From positions 62,001-126,000 of the forward strand of contig CANKCB010000003.1 of the NCBI GenBank assembly GCA_947480335.1: DNA of 64,000 bases. Reading direction: 5' to 3'. The DNA comes from Gammaproteobacteria bacterium (GTDB lineage Bacteria; Pseudomonadota; Gammaproteobacteria; Eutrophobiales; Eutrophobiaceae). Below are positions 27,088-38,124 of the stretch, piece by piece (position 1 is the first letter of the stretch; the number at the start of each line of letters is the position of its first letter). A program made the translations under genes and the position numbers. The notes beneath the pieces are model-generated. The model had not been told where the DNA came from. It saw only the letters and a program-made list of their open reading frames with translations, and did not search any database.

Positions 27088-28515
27088 TCATCCCTGGGGT
27101 ATCGTCTTGCCGTACAGATTAAGTAATTCACTCCCCAGACTGCCGATATCACCGGCACCCATTATCAGAACAATCTGCTTGCCGATAATCCTGTCCGGCA
27201 GTACTGACGGCAACTTTGAACGATCTTCAACCAGCAATGCTGGCCTGCCGTCTCGTGTCTTAATTTTATTACTTAGAGCACGACTGTCTGCGCCTGCAAT
27301 CGGCTTCTCTCCAGCCGGGTAAACATTCAACAAAATCAACGAATCCACTTCTGACAATACCTGACAAAAATCAGCAAACAAGTCACGAGTCCGGGTGTAT
27401 CGATGTGGCTGAAAGACAACTAAAACTTCCATCTCTGGCCAACCTGTCCTGATTGCATTCAAGGTGGCCCTGATTTCGCTCGGATGATGAGCATAATCAT
27501 CGACCACCATCAGTTGTTCACCGTTGATTGCTATTTGTCCCATTACGTTACAGCGCCGGGCAATACCCTGAAAATTCTGCAATGCCCTCACTATTGAGTT
27601 TTCGGATATACCAAGCTCTACTGCAATGGCAATGGCACCCAACGCATTCAGTACATTATGTTTACCCGGTAGATTGAGATTGATCCGTAACCAGTCTTTT
27701 CGATCTGGAGCAGATACCGTAAAAGAGGAATGTGTTCGATCAAAACTCAAATTGCTCGCGGTAAAATCTGCCTTCTGGTCAATGCCATACGTGATAAAGG
27801 GCTTACTCATCTCCGGCAATATATCCCTGACACCCTTATCATCCATGCACAGTACCGCCAGACCATAAAATGGAAGTCGTTGCAGGAAATCGAGAAAGGT
27901 ATGACTAAGCTTGGAAAAATCACCCTGATAGGTTTCCAGATGATCTGCATCTATATTGGTCAATATAGCCATCACCGGCTGTAAATGCAGAAATGAGGCA
28001 TCACTTTCATCCGCCTCTGCAACCAGATATTTGCCGCTACCCAAACGTGCATTGGTACCAATACTGTTAAGTTGTCCTCCGATAACAAATGTCGGATCCA
28101 GTCCTTCTTCTGCAAGTAAACTGGCGACCAGACTGGTCGTTGTAGTCTTGCCATGTGTACCTGCAATTGCAATCCCATGCCGGAAACGCATAATTTCAGC
28201 CAGCATTTCAGCCCTGCGTATGACCGGAATCCGTCTGAGTCTTGCGGCATTCAATTCCGGATTGTCTGCAGAGACGGCACTTGATACCACCACGACATCA
28301 CTACCATTCACCTGCTCTGGTTGATGCCCCTGACTTACAGAAATCCCCATACTTTGCAGATGTTCTGTTACCTGATTACTTTTCATATCCGAGCCGGATA
28401 TTTTGTAGCCCAGGTTATGCAGTATTTCAGCTATACCACTCATGCCAGCACCACCGATACCAACAAAGTGGATATGTCGGATTCTGCCCATATTGCTGTC
28501 TTTCATTTCAGACAC
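27088..28515 (-). CDS. murC: UDP-N-acetylmuramate--L-alanine ligase MurC
   Basis: Adds L-Ala to UDP-MurNAc, the first amino-acid ligation of peptidoglycan synthesis. The 475-residue Mur ligase has the UDP-binding HFVGIGGAGMSGIAEIL near 16, the P-loop AGTHGKTTTTSLVASLLAE near 118, and the conserved VDDYAHHPSEIRATL near 338. Alternative start at the internal Met9 is possible. It follows murG by 3 bp. Confidence 0.97.
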   Translation of the reverse strand: MSEMKDSNMGRIRHIHFVGIGGAGMSGIAEILHNLGYKISGSDMKSNQVTEHLQSMGISVSQGHQPEQVNGSDVVVVSSAVSADNPELNAARLRRIPVIRRAEMLAEIMRFRHGIAIAGTHGKTTTTSLVASLLAEEGLDPTFVIGGQLNSIGTNARLGSGKYLVAEADESDASFLHLQPVMAILTNIDADHLETYQGDFSKLSHTFLDFLQRLPFYGLAVLCMDDKGVRDILPEMSKPFITYGIDQKADFTASNLSFDRTHSSFTVSAPDRKDWLRINLNLPGKHNVLNALGAIAIAVELGISENSIVRALQNFQGIARRCNVMGQIAINGEQLMVVDDYAHHPSEIRATLNAIRTGWPEMEVLVVFQPHRYTRTRDLFADFCQVLSEVDSLILLNVYPAGEKPIAGADSRALSNKIKTRDGRPALLVEDRSKLPSVLPDRIIGKQIVLIMGAGDIGSLGSELLNLYGKTIPQG

Positions 28516-28518
28516 GCG

Positions 28519-29604
28519 TCACCCCCCCGAACAAATAGCAGCAATTCTGGGTGTTGCGTCAATATAGGCTTTGCTACGGGCAATCGTGGCCATATTCACA
28601 AGCCTGTTACGTTCGCTGGCAAACTGGCCTAGTAAACTCACTACAGCAGTAACTGACAGTTCCGTCTGCGGAATCAGGATTGCCGCTCCAGCATCACTCA
28701 GATATTTTGCATTGGCCGTCTGGTGATCATCAACCGCATGAGGATAGGGAACCAGGATAGCTGCAACTCCAACATTACAAATCTCGCTGACGGTGGATGC
28801 CCCCGCACGACAAAGAACCAGATCGGCCCAACTATATGCCTCTGCCATATCCTCTATATAGGAGACCACACGTGCAGAGGTCAGTTTGTACTTCTGATAC
28901 AAGTTTCTGGTTGATTCCACATGCCCGCCACCAGTCTGGTGCCAGGTATCAATCCGCAAATCTGCTGGTAACGCTGACAATACTTCCGGCATTAGTTCAT
29001 TCAGAGCTTTTGCACCCAGACTGCCACCCAGAACCAGCAGTCTCAGACCAGACTCTGATCTGCCAGCCAATCGGACAGTGGGTGGAGCAATCTCCTGTAT
29101 CGACTTGCGTACCGGATTTCCAGTAGCGATCACATTCTTGCCATTTAATGCTCCGGGAAAACCCAGCATCACTTTTTTTGCCAGCGGCGCCAACAACCTG
29201 TTTGTAAGACCGGCAATTGCATTTTGTTCATGAATATAAAGCGGAATTCGTAATAACCAGGCGGCAATACCACCGGGACCACTTACAAACCCACCCAGAC
29301 CAATTACAGCATCAGGCTTGTACTTGATGAGAATTCGCATTGATTGCACCAGCGCCATCATCAACATCACTGGTGCGATTATCCAACGTGAAAATTTTTT
29401 GCCTCGCAATCCGCTCACATAAATGACCAGTAATTCCAGTCCGTTCTCCGGAACTATTCTCGCTTCCAGACCTGAGCGTGTGCCCAGCCAGTACAATCTG
29501 TCGCCATGATCGCGCAGATAATCGGCAACAGCCAGTGCCGGATAAACATGTCCACCTGTTCCCCCTGCCATAATCAGGATGGTTTTATCAGGCATGCGCA
29601 CCAA
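28519..29604 (-). CDS. murG: Lipid II-forming N-acetylglucosaminyltransferase MurG
   Basis: Peripheral inner-membrane GT28 enzyme that transfers GlcNAc to lipid I. The 361-residue product has the G-loop MAGGTGGHVYPALAVAD near 12, the second G-loop LLVLGGSLGAKALNELMP near 188, and the UDP-GlcNAc motif LVLCRAGASTVSEICNVGVA near 261. It overlaps ftsW by 17 bp, so coupled translation is likely. Confidence 0.97.
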   Translation of the reverse strand: MVRMPDKTILIMAGGTGGHVYPALAVADYLRDHGDRLYWLGTRSGLEARIVPENGLELLVIYVSGLRGKKFSRWIIAPVMLMMALVQSMRILIKYKPDAVIGLGGFVSGPGGIAAWLLRIPLYIHEQNAIAGLTNRLLAPLAKKVMLGFPGALNGKNVIATGNPVRKSIQEIAPPTVRLAGRSESGLRLLVLGGSLGAKALNELMPEVLSALPADLRIDTWHQTGGGHVESTRNLYQKYKLTSARVVSYIEDMAEAYSWADLVLCRAGASTVSEICNVGVAAILVPYPHAVDDHQTANAKYLSDAGAAILIPQTELSVTAVVSLLGQFASERNRLVNMATIARSKAYIDATPRIAAICSGG

Positions 29605-30778
29605 CCTTCACCATTACCGATGATTTTTTAGGCATCCTGTTTTCCATTTCCACCCGTAGCAGAAACGCAATCAAAACACAGTAAATCACAATACTGTTAT
29701 TACCATAGCTAATCAGCGGCAAGGTCAGCCCTTTGGTTGGCAGTACCCCCATATTGACGCCGATATTGATAAAAGCCTGAATTCCGATTATCAGGCCGAT
29801 ACCGTAGGCAAGATAAGCAGAAAACAATCTGCCTGCCTGCTGTGCCGTTTCACCGATCAGGAATGCACGCCAGATAATCAGGAAGTATAAAAGGATAATT
29901 GAAGTGGTTCCGATTAATCCGAATTCTTCAGCAAGCACAGCATAGATAAAGTCTGTGTGCGCTTCAGGCAAATAAAACAGTTTCTGTATGCTACTACCCA
30001 ACCCGACTCCAAACCATTCTCCTCGTCCAAAGCCAATTAATGCCTGAGCAAGTTGATAGCCAGTATTTTGAGAATCCTGCCAAGGATCCATAAAGCTGGT
30101 TAATCTTCGCATACGGTAGGGAGACAACACAGCAATACCCAGCAAGGAAATACTCGCCGTCAGCACCCAGATAAAGAAACGGCTTAATGGAACGCCACAC
30201 ATAAACAACATACCCAGGGCAGTGCCAAATAGAACGACCGCAGAACCAAAGTCCGGCTCCAGCAATAATAGACCCGCTACCAGCGTTACTACCGCTACCG
30301 GGCGAATAAACCCGGAAAACGTCGTTCTAACCTTTTCTTCCTGACGAACCATATAGCCTGCCAGGTAAATTACCACGCAGACCTTTGCTATTTCGGAACT
30401 TTGCACATTGATCGGACCAAAACTGACCCAGCGCATAGCGCCATTGACTTCCCTGCCAACACCGGGAATCAACACAGCAATCAAAAACAATATTGTCAGC
30501 AACAAAAACCAAGCGCCCAGTTTTTGCCACTTTGCCAGAGGTATATTGAGTACAACATAAGCTCCACTAAACCCAATCACGACCGAAATCAAATGTTTCC
30601 AAAAAAAGAACAGCGGACTGGCATACATTTTATCGGCTTTAGTAATGGACGCAGAGGCAACCATTACCAGTCCAGACAGCACCAGAAACAGGCTCACCGT
30701 CACCAGCAAGAAATCATACGGACTTGAGGCGCCCTTGCGTCCAGGTACAATTTCGACTTGTCGAGCCTGTGATTTCAT
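29588..30778 (-). CDS. ftsW: Septal peptidoglycan glycosyltransferase FtsW
   Basis: SEDS-family polytopic membrane enzyme that polymerises lipid II at the septum with FtsI. The 396-residue product has about ten hydrophobic helices and SEDS signatures: GREVNGAMRWVSFGPINVQS near 109, LLLEPDFGSAVVLFGTALGM near 171 and KGLTLPLISYGNNSIVIYC near 345. The conserved catalytic Asp is probably in the HTDFIYAVLAEEFG region near 272. It overlaps both neighbours. Confidence 0.97.
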   Translation of the reverse strand: MKSQARQVEIVPGRKGASSPYDFLLVTVSLFLVLSGLVMVASASITKADKMYASPLFFFWKHLISVVIGFSGAYVVLNIPLAKWQKLGAWFLLLTILFLIAVLIPGVGREVNGAMRWVSFGPINVQSSEIAKVCVVIYLAGYMVRQEEKVRTTFSGFIRPVAVVTLVAGLLLLEPDFGSAVVLFGTALGMLFMCGVPLSRFFIWVLTASISLLGIAVLSPYRMRRLTSFMDPWQDSQNTGYQLAQALIGFGRGEWFGVGLGSSIQKLFYLPEAHTDFIYAVLAEEFGLIGTTSIILLYFLIIWRAFLIGETAQQAGRLFSAYLAYGIGLIIGIQAFINIGVNMGVLPTKGLTLPLISYGNNSIVIYCVLIAFLLRVEMENRMPKKSSVMVKVGAHA

Positions 30779-32169
30779 CGTCTACCCATCTCACCGGTAA
30801 ACCTTATTACCGATTCGATAAATTGCTGGCCTCGATCCTGATAATCCCTAAACATGTCAAAGCTGGCACAGGCTGGAGATAACAAAACCTTGTCCCCTTT
30901 GCGGGAAAGTCTGGCGGCCGTTTTCACAGCGGCATCCAGAGTCGTTGCAAAATAGACTGCGGTTTTATCTTTCAAAGCAACAGCGATCTGGTTTGCATCC
31001 CGACCAATCAATACAGCCGCATGCACCCTGCCCATCACAGATTCAGCGAGCAGAGAAAAATCAGCGCCCTTTCCATCTCCGCCTGCAATCAGCACAATGT
31101 CATCACCTTCAGAGAGACCTTTAATTGCTGCGCAGCTGGCACCCGGATTGGTACCCTTGGAATCATTTATCCACGTCACGCCATCGCTATCTGTCACCCA
31201 TTCACAGCGATGCGGCAGCCCGGTAAAAATTTTTAAAACTTCTGTCATGATGCGCATCGGCAGCCCAATCGCATATCCTATCGCGAGCGCAGCCAGCGCA
31301 TTTGATATGTTGTGCCTGCCTTTCAATAACATTTCGCTGGCAGGCATCAACGGATCCTTACCGTGACACAACCAGTCATGCGCATCCCGTCGGATGACAC
31401 CAAATTCTTCGTTCACAGGTTCCTGCAGCGTGTAGCGAATAACGCTTCTTGCCGGCCGGGTCATCGCAACTACACGTGGCTCATCCTTGTTGATTACAAT
31501 GTAGCCTGTGCCTGCGTAAATCCGTTGTTTCGCGGTTGCATATTCATCAACATCTGCATACCTATCCATATGATCTGCACTGATATTCAATACAACCGCC
31601 ACTGCCGCATCCAGTGAACTGACTGTTTCAAGCTGGAAACTGGATAATTCCAGCACATAAAAATCAGGGGCGTTTTGCTCAAGAAACGAAAGCGCCGGCG
31701 TGCCAAAATTCCCCCCCAGACACACGGTTTTATCGGCAGCACTTATCATTGAACTAACTAGCGACACCACTGTACTTTTGCCATTTGAACCCGTAACAGC
31801 TACAACTGGTGCGTTCACATGTCTTGCAAACAGTTCGATATCGCCAATGATCTCCACGCCAGCTTTAGCCGCTAGTCTGATAGCCGGATGCTGCATTGAG
31901 ACGCCCGGACTGATTATCAATTGTTTCGCAGATGCGAGTAGCCCGGAATCAAATTCACCAGGATAGAAGTTCACTTCAGGAAATTCGCTAATCAATCTGT
32001 CCAGTTCAGGCGGATGATTACGGCTGTCTACAACTGCAAATTGTTTGCCCTGTTTGGCCAGAAAACGGACACAGGAATAACCGGTCTTGCCCAGACCTAT
32101 GATGATGGTTTCATACTGTGTCATTGTTGCTGTCATGAAACTATTTAATTCCCTACCTGTATTCGTCAT
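30775..32169 (-). CDS. murD: UDP-N-acetylmuramoyl-L-alanine--D-glutamate ligase MurD
   Basis: Adds D-Glu to UDP-MurNAc-L-Ala. The 464-residue frame contains IIGLGKTGYSCVRFLAKQGK near 23, the P-loop VTGSNGKSTVVSLVSSMI near 124, and the C-terminal LLSPACASFDMFRDYQDRG, all Mur ligase hallmarks. The N-terminal 11-15 residues are not conserved in the family, so translation may begin at internal ATG 32136 or 32124. It lies 7 bp after mraY and overlaps ftsW by 4 bp. Confidence 0.96.
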   Translation of the reverse strand: MTNTGRELNSFMTATMTQYETIIIGLGKTGYSCVRFLAKQGKQFAVVDSRNHPPELDRLISEFPEVNFYPGEFDSGLLASAKQLIISPGVSMQHPAIRLAAKAGVEIIGDIELFARHVNAPVVAVTGSNGKSTVVSLVSSMISAADKTVCLGGNFGTPALSFLEQNAPDFYVLELSSFQLETVSSLDAAVAVVLNISADHMDRYADVDEYATAKQRIYAGTGYIVINKDEPRVVAMTRPARSVIRYTLQEPVNEEFGVIRRDAHDWLCHGKDPLMPASEMLLKGRHNISNALAALAIGYAIGLPMRIMTEVLKIFTGLPHRCEWVTDSDGVTWINDSKGTNPGASCAAIKGLSEGDDIVLIAGGDGKGADFSLLAESVMGRVHAAVLIGRDANQIAVALKDKTAVYFATTLDAAVKTAARLSRKGDKVLLSPACASFDMFRDYQDRGQQFIESVIRFTGEMGRR

Positions 32170-32176
32170 TACCTGA

Positions 32177-33259
32177 TTACCGTATCTTCAGACTGGCAAG
32201 ACCAATCAGAACCAGAATAAAAGTAATGATCCAGAATCTCACTATAACCCTCGGTTCTGGCCAGCCCTTCAATTCATAGTGATGATGTAACGGTGCCATT
32301 CTGAAAATTCGTTTGCCTGTCAGCTTGTATGAACCTACCTGTAAAATGACCGAAATGGTCTCGATCACAAACACACCCCCCATAATAAACAGGACAATTT
32401 CCTGCCTGATGACTATGGCTACTATTCCAAGTGCTGCACCAAGAGCCAGCGCTCCGATATCACCCATAAACACTTGCGCCGGATAAGTGTTAAACCAGAG
32501 AAACCCCAGTCCAGCTCCTACCAGTGCGCCCAGAAAAATGCACAACTCACCAACACCGGACACATAGGGAATTCCAAGATAGTCTGCAATAAAGACGTTG
32601 CCGGCTGCATACGAAAAAATGGCCAGTGCCGCCGCCACCATCACGGCAGGCAGAATTGCCAGTCCGTCCAGCCCATCCGTTAAATTGACACCATTGCTGG
32701 AGCCGACAATGACAAAATAGGCCAGCACGATATAGCTCCAGCCCAGATCCAGACTGAACGATTTGATAAACGGAAAAATTAGCTGGGTTTCGGCCTGGGT
32801 ATGAGCACTAGAATAAAGATATACAGCTGCGCCCAGCCCCACCACAGACTGCATGATGTATTTCCATTTGGCCGACAGTCCTTTCGGATTGCGACGCACA
32901 ACCTTTTTATAATCATCGATATACCCGATAACACCGAATGCAAGTGTGACCAGACATACTATCAACACGTAATGATTGGAAAGATCTGCCCAACAAAGGG
33001 TGCTAAAGGCAATCGATACGATGATCAGCAGACCACCCATGGTAGGCGTTCCTGTTTTACCAAGATGTGTGACAGGCCCATCTTCCCTGACAACCTGGGC
33101 AACATTAAACCGGCCAAGATAGGAGATTAACGTTGGGCCTATTATTAAAGCCAACATCAGCGAAGTCAGTGCGCCCAGAATGGTACGCAAAGTAATGTAT
33201 TGAAATACATTAAAACCGCTGTAGTACTGCGCCAGATATTCTGCTAGCCAGAGCAACAT
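32177..33259 (-). CDS. mraY: Phospho-N-acetylmuramoyl-pentapeptide transferase MraY
   Basis: Polytopic inner-membrane enzyme that makes lipid I from UDP-MurNAc-pentapeptide and undecaprenyl phosphate. The 360-residue product has the family motifs [16 protein letters not shown] near 68, [20 protein letters not shown] near 111 with the Asp-Asp pair, [20 protein letters not shown] near 188, and the [13 protein letters not shown] loop near 322. It sits between murF (2-bp gap) and murD. Confidence 0.98.
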   Translation of the reverse strand: MLLWLAEYLAQYYSGFNVFQYITLRTILGALTSLMLALIIGPTLISYLGRFNVAQVVREDGPVTHLGKTGTPTMGGLLIIVSIAFSTLCWADLSNHYVLIVCLVTLAFGVIGYIDDYKKVVRRNPKGLSAKWKYIMQSVVGLGAAVYLYSSAHTQAETQLIFPFIKSFSLDLGWSYIVLAYFVIVGSSNGVNLTDGLDGLAILPAVMVAAALAIFSYAAGNVFIADYLGIPYVSGVGELCIFLGALVGAGLGFLWFNTYPAQVFMGDIGALALGAALGIVAIVIRQEIVLFIMGGVFVIETISVILQVGSYKLTGKRIFRMAPLHHHYELKGWPEPRVIVRFWIITFILVLIGLASLKIR

Positions 33260-33261
33260 AG

Positions 33262-34617
33262 TCAGTTAGTCCCCATCAGTGTCTTAACCACCCTGTCCAT
33301 GGCCATAAATCTGGAACCCTTCACCATAAGAGTGATTGCCGGAGAAAGTTCTGACTTGATCGTGTGTAACAAATCATCCAGTTCGACAAAATGTCGTGCT
33401 CCTTTTCCAAAACTCTCGACGGCAAATTTACTGTACGTGCCAATTGCGTAAATTCTGTCTACCCCTTGCTTTCGTGCTGTCTCACCGGCCTGTCGGTGTA
33501 AATCAGCAGCGTAGTCACCCAGTTCTCCCATATCGCCCAGTATCAGCCAACGCTGGCCAGTATAGGATGACAAAACCTGTAATCCGGCATTCAGTGAAGC
33601 CGGGTTGGCATTATAGGTATCATCAAATAGCCTGGAGCCTTCTGGTGTAATCAACATTTGCATGCGGCCATGCACATGTGTCATTTTTTCAAGTCCGGTA
33701 CGGATATCCTCCAGTGACAGACCAATCGCACTACAACTGGCAATTGCGGCGAGTGCATTCATCACATTGTGTACGCCTGCCAATGGTAATTTGATCGTTG
33801 AACTACCAGAGGGTGTATGGACAGTAAACCGGGTTAGAGTGTTTTGAGGATCAAACAAAATGTCCGTAGCCCGAACATCGGCATTATTCTTCAAGCCAAA
33901 ACTAATTTGTCGATTATTGGCCGCAAGCGTGCTCCAGTAACCAGCGTAGGCATCATCCGCATTCACAACAGCAGTACCGTTCTGTTCCAGACCGCTATAA
34001 ATCTCTCCCTTTGCCCTGGCCACACCGTCAATTGAACCAAATCCTTCCAGATGCGCCGGTGCGCATTGTGTAATTACAGCAACGGTTGGCTTGGCTAAAC
34101 GGGTTAATCTGGCAATTTCGCCCGGATGATTCGCACCCATTTCTATCACAGCATACTTATGTTCCTTTCCAAGCCCGAACAAGGTAAGTGGTACACCTAG
34201 CTCATTATTAAGATTGCCTTTGGTGGACAGCACAGCAGATTTCAACCCCAGGATTGAGCTAATCATCTCTTTTACAGTGGTCTTGCCATTGCTACCGGTG
34301 ACTGCCAGTAATGGAATATTAAAATCACTACGCCAGGACTCGGCAAGACGGGCCATGGCATGAAGCGAATTTTTAACCAGTAACAGTGGCGCGGATACGG
34401 CACTTACCTCCTTTTCCACAATAGCCGCATTGGCCCCCTTATTGATAGCAACACTAATAAATTCATGACCATCGAATTTTTCGCCGGACAGGGCAATAAA
34501 TAAATTACCTTTTTGCACGGTTCGGCTATCTATACTGCAACCACTAAAATGTATATCCGGAGCAGTAAAATTAATACCTAGTCGTGTTGCCACTTCAGAC
34601 AGGTTCATTGATATCAT
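33262..34617 (-). CDS. murF: UDP-N-acetylmuramoyl-tripeptide--D-Ala-D-Ala ligase MurF
   Basis: Adds the D-Ala-D-Ala dipeptide made by Ddl. The 451-residue Mur ligase shows [20 protein letters not shown] near 24, P-loop [18 protein letters not shown] near 106, and [19 protein letters not shown] near 331. Length and order are normal. Overlaps murE by 4 bp. Confidence 0.97.
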   Translation of the reverse strand: MISMNLSEVATRLGINFTAPDIHFSGCSIDSRTVQKGNLFIALSGEKFDGHEFISVAINKGANAAIVEKEVSAVSAPLLLVKNSLHAMARLAESWRSDFNIPLLAVTGSNGKTTVKEMISSILGLKSAVLSTKGNLNNELGVPLTLFGLGKEHKYAVIEMGANHPGEIARLTRLAKPTVAVITQCAPAHLEGFGSIDGVARAKGEIYSGLEQNGTAVVNADDAYAGYWSTLAANNRQISFGLKNNADVRATDILFDPQNTLTRFTVHTPSGSSTIKLPLAGVHNVMNALAAIASCSAIGLSLEDIRTGLEKMTHVHGRMQMLITPEGSRLFDDTYNANPASLNAGLQVLSSYTGQRWLILGDMGELGDYAADLHRQAGETARKQGVDRIYAIGTYSKFAVESFGKGARHFVELDDLLHTIKSELSPAITLMVKGSRFMAMDRVVKTLMGTN

Positions 34618-36131
34618 GCTGTTTTTTCCAGCAGATTCCTGACCAGTTGTCGGTCACTGAATGGCAATTTTTTCGACATGATTTCCTGATAGGTTTCATG
34701 CCCCTTGCCAGCAATCAGTACAATGTCCTCTTTGCTCGCCGAACTGATTGCATCATGAATGGCGATAGCACGGTCTGAGTGAATTACGACCGGCACCAGG
34801 CCAGACATTCCGGACTGAATATCACCAATGATACTTTCCGGTGATTCAGTACGTGGATTATCACTGGTCAGAATGACACAATCAGCATAGGTTTCAGCCA
34901 CCTTGCCCATTTCTGGTCGTTTACCCTTATCACGATCACCACCACAACCGAAAACACACACCAGCTTGCCAGTACATTTTTCACGCAATGACATCAATGC
35001 CTGTTGCAAGGCATCAGGAGTATGAGAGTAATCGACAAAAATCCTAGCAGATTCAGCTGTACCAAAATACTCCATACGCCCGGGAACTCCACGAACCACC
35101 GATAGTTTTTCCAATGCAATCTCAAACGGTATTTCTCGCAAACAAAGCACGGTCAGCGCAGCCAGAAGATTGTAAGCATTAAATCTGCCAGACAATCTGG
35201 AGATCAATTCGCCACTGCCCCACGGACTGTTGATTTGCAACTGCAACGAGTTTATTTCCTGTCGTGCAATCACTGCTTCAATTAATGGACGCGGTTTAGT
35301 TTTTTCCCTGACGTTATCGACCAGTCCATAACTGAAGGTATCTATCTGACCATCCAGTTCCTTGATCAAGGCAGCTCCAAGACTATCGTCCATATTGATT
35401 ACAGCATTGCGAAGTCCAGGCATCATGAATAATTTTTTCTTAGCCTCGCCATAGCTGGACATCTCGCGATGATAGTCCAGATGATCCCGACTCAAATTGG
35501 AAAACACGGCTGTGTTAAACAGAACATTATTGACCCTGCACTGCTCAAGTGCATGAGATGATACTTCCATCACTACATCATGAATTTTTCGGGCGCGGAA
35601 TTGTGACAGCTGTTGTTGAATGGTTATTGCATCAGGGGTGGTATTGGCCGTGGCTACCAGATTGCCAAATTCTCCATAACCGAGTGTGCCAATACTGCCG
35701 ACCGCCTGAGTACCATTGTCTGAAAATGCCTGCGCGAGATAATAGGCTATTGATGTTTTACCATTTGTTCCGGTAATACCGGTAATAAATAAATCGGCGG
35801 ATGGATCTCCATAAAATCGACTTGCAATCAAGCCAACCTTCGCCTGTAAATCCATAACCTGAAACACAGGAACCCTAACAGCCACATTATGAAATTCTGA
35901 GCTGGCTTCTACCAGTATCGCTACCGCTCCACGGGCAATGGCATCCTGTATATATCTGCTTCCACTGACATGCAGGCCTTCAATTGCCAGAAATAACGAG
36001 GCTGATTGCACCTTGCGACTGTCCAGATGAATTGCCGCAATGTGCATATCGACTGCTGGACTGACATTTACAATCCCTTCCAGAAGCTGGGACAGTGTTG
36101 GCAAGGCAGGGATGCGGTGTTTGGTCATCAT
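34614..36131 (-). CDS. murE: UDP-N-acetylmuramoyl-tripeptide synthetase MurE
   Basis: Adds the third stem-peptide residue. The 505-residue enzyme has P-loop ITGTNGKTSIAYYLAQAF near 119 and the substrate motif SDNPRTESPESIIGDI near 414. The DNPR sequence is the signature of meso-diaminopimelate-specific MurE, so the peptidoglycan is predicted to be of the usual Gram-negative A1-gamma type. It overlaps ftsI and murF by 4 bp each. Confidence 0.97.
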   Translation of the reverse strand: MMTKHRIPALPTLSQLLEGIVNVSPAVDMHIAAIHLDSRKVQSASLFLAIEGLHVSGSRYIQDAIARGAVAILVEASSEFHNVAVRVPVFQVMDLQAKVGLIASRFYGDPSADLFITGITGTNGKTSIAYYLAQAFSDNGTQAVGSIGTLGYGEFGNLVATANTTPDAITIQQQLSQFRARKIHDVVMEVSSHALEQCRVNNVLFNTAVFSNLSRDHLDYHREMSSYGEAKKKLFMMPGLRNAVINMDDSLGAALIKELDGQIDTFSYGLVDNVREKTKPRPLIEAVIARQEINSLQLQINSPWGSGELISRLSGRFNAYNLLAALTVLCLREIPFEIALEKLSVVRGVPGRMEYFGTAESARIFVDYSHTPDALQQALMSLREKCTGKLVCVFGCGGDRDKGKRPEMGKVAETYADCVILTSDNPRTESPESIIGDIQSGMSGLVPVVIHSDRAIAIHDAISSASKEDIVLIAGKGHETYQEIMSKKLPFSDRQLVRNLLEKTA

Positions 36132-37861
36132 CTAGTTTTTGGCTGTATTTGTGTTGCCTTGTCAGCCATCAGCAAGGTAGTTTTAATATCCGGAATCTTG
36201 TCTGGTGCGATATCAAGAATACGCAAGGCACCTTGCATGACACTAGAATAAACCGGTGCAGCCACCAGTCCACCAAAATACTCTCCACCCTGGGGCTCGT
36301 CGATCACCACTACCAGAACCAGCTGTGGATCCGATACCGGTGCCATACCGGCAAATAAAGACAAATACTTGTCTTCCGAATAGCCACTACTTGTAGATTT
36401 GTGTGCAGTTCCGGTCTTGCCTGCAACACGGTATAGCGGAACGTTCGCACGTTGTGCTGTACCTCCCGGTTCAACCACCTTTTCCAGCATGGTCATAATC
36501 TTTGCGCAAATTTCTTCAGGCAAAACCCGGGTACCAGGATCCGCTGCAACAGCTTTCTGAAAAGTCACCGGATGCAAGATACCTCCGGAGGCAATCACTG
36601 AATATCCCTGGGCCAGTTGCAAAGTGGTAACGGCCATACTGTGACCAAAGGCAACCGAAGCAAGATCAAGTTCGGTCCAGTTGGCATAGTTATAAAGCCT
36701 TCCTGGTGACTCACCAGGGAATCCGCTGCTGGTTTGAACTCCAAATCCCACATCCTGTAAAACCTGCCAGAGTGGTTTTGAACCCAGGGCCAGTGCAATC
36801 TTGGCCGCACCCACATTACTGGATTTCTGGATAATGCCGGTCAAATCAAGCACTCCATAATTATGGACATCACGGATAGTGTGATAACTGACCTTAAGTT
36901 GACCCGGGTTAGTATCAATAATTGTCTTCATATCAAACATACCGGACATCAAAGCGGCGGCCATTGTGAAAGGCTTAAGGGTAGACCCTGGCTCAAAAAC
37001 ATCGGTTATGGCACGATTACGGAAATGTTCGCTTTTGACTCCCGTGCGATTGTTCGGGTTATAGGATGGATAGACTGCAACAGCAATGACTTCACCGGTT
37101 TTGGAGTCCAGCATAACCGCAGAGCCACTTCGTGCATGGTTAGCTCTTACTGCAGACGCCAGCTCCCGATAAGCGAGATACTGCACGCGTTTGTCTATAC
37201 TCAGTGCCAAGGTTTTACCCGGATTCGAAGGCTTGATACTTTCCACGTCCTTAACTACACGACCCAGACGATCTTTCAGTACCTGCTTTTCTCCCGGAAC
37301 CCCCTTTAGCCAGGTTTCATAGGCCAGCTCAACTCCTTCCTGACCCGTATCATCTATATTGGTGAAGCCTATCAACTGGGCAATCACTTCCCCGGCAGGA
37401 TAATAGCGCTTAAATTCCTGTTTTTGTGATACCCCAGGCACGCTCAGATTCATGATGGCTTGCGCCTGTTCCGGTAATGCACGGCGCTTAAGGTAAATAG
37501 CATTCCGACCGTATCTTTCCTTCAGCAATTGAATCAAAGAGACCGATTCCATGTCCAGCATTTTGGCCAATGCAGGAATGAATTCCGGACGAGACAATAC
37601 CTGCTTGGGATTGGCCATGATTGACTCTACCGGCGTACTAATTGCTAAGGGCTCATTATTCCTGTCAGTAATCATGCCTCGATGGGCAGGTATATCGATC
37701 ACATGCAAGGATTTGGCATCTCCCTTACCACGAAGGTACTCCCTATTCAGAACCTGCAAATGAATTGCACGCCATGCTAGCAAGCCGGACACAATCACAA
37801 AAAAAGATATTATCAGTTTGCGTCTAAACGGATAAATGACTGAGGAGTCAGACTGTTTCAC
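36128..37861 (-). CDS. ftsI: Septal transpeptidase FtsI (PBP3)
   Basis: Bitopic class B penicillin-binding protein that cross-links septal peptidoglycan with FtsW. The 577-residue product has a short cytoplasmic N-terminus, one membrane helix (about 14-32), a pedestal domain and a transpeptidase domain. Active-site motifs are S293-T-L-K296 in FEPGSTLKPF, SSN in IIQKSSNVGAAK, and KTGT in YRVAGKTGTAHKS. Overlaps both ftsL and murE by 4 bp. Confidence 0.98.
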   Translation of the reverse strand: MKQSDSSVIYPFRRKLIISFFVIVSGLLAWRAIHLQVLNREYLRGKGDAKSLHVIDIPAHRGMITDRNNEPLAISTPVESIMANPKQVLSRPEFIPALAKMLDMESVSLIQLLKERYGRNAIYLKRRALPEQAQAIMNLSVPGVSQKQEFKRYYPAGEVIAQLIGFTNIDDTGQEGVELAYETWLKGVPGEKQVLKDRLGRVVKDVESIKPSNPGKTLALSIDKRVQYLAYRELASAVRANHARSGSAVMLDSKTGEVIAVAVYPSYNPNNRTGVKSEHFRNRAITDVFEPGSTLKPFTMAAALMSGMFDMKTIIDTNPGQLKVSYHTIRDVHNYGVLDLTGIIQKSSNVGAAKIALALGSKPLWQVLQDVGFGVQTSSGFPGESPGRLYNYANWTELDLASVAFGHSMAVTTLQLAQGYSVIASGGILHPVTFQKAVAADPGTRVLPEEICAKIMTMLEKVVEPGGTAQRANVPLYRVAGKTGTAHKSTSSGYSEDKYLSLFAGMAPVSDPQLVLVVVIDEPQGGEYFGGLVAAPVYSSVMQGALRILDIAPDKIPDIKTTLLMADKATQIQPKTR

Positions 37862-38124
37862 TTTGCCAGCAGCACAATTGATTTAGGATCAGGGTTCATC
37901 ATGCCTAACTGGCTTCTGGCAATCAGTTCTATACGATCATCGGTTGCCCAGGTACTCTGTTCAAGTTGCAGGCGACCCCACTCTTCATTCAGATCATCAC
38001 GCGTCAACTCCAGCTTATGAAGTTCACCGAATATTTTTCTTCCCTGATGCTGGGAAATCACCACTTCTACGGCGGAAGTAAACACAGCCAGCACCAGTAT
38101 CGTGAGTACCATATTGTTTTTCAT
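37858..38124 (-). CDS. ftsL: Cell division protein FtsL
   Basis: Small bitopic divisome protein that partners FtsB and FtsQ and activates FtsWI. The 88-residue product has an N-terminal membrane segment (MVLTILVLAVFTSAVEVVIS) and a periplasmic coiled-coil (KLELTRDDLNEEWGRLQLEQ). Sequence conservation in this family is low, so identification depends on size, topology and its place between rsmH and ftsI, with which it shares 4-bp overlaps. Confidence 0.93.
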   Translation of the reverse strand: MKNNMVLTILVLAVFTSAVEVVISQHQGRKIFGELHKLELTRDDLNEEWGRLQLEQSTWATDDRIELIARSQLGMMNPDPKSIVLLAK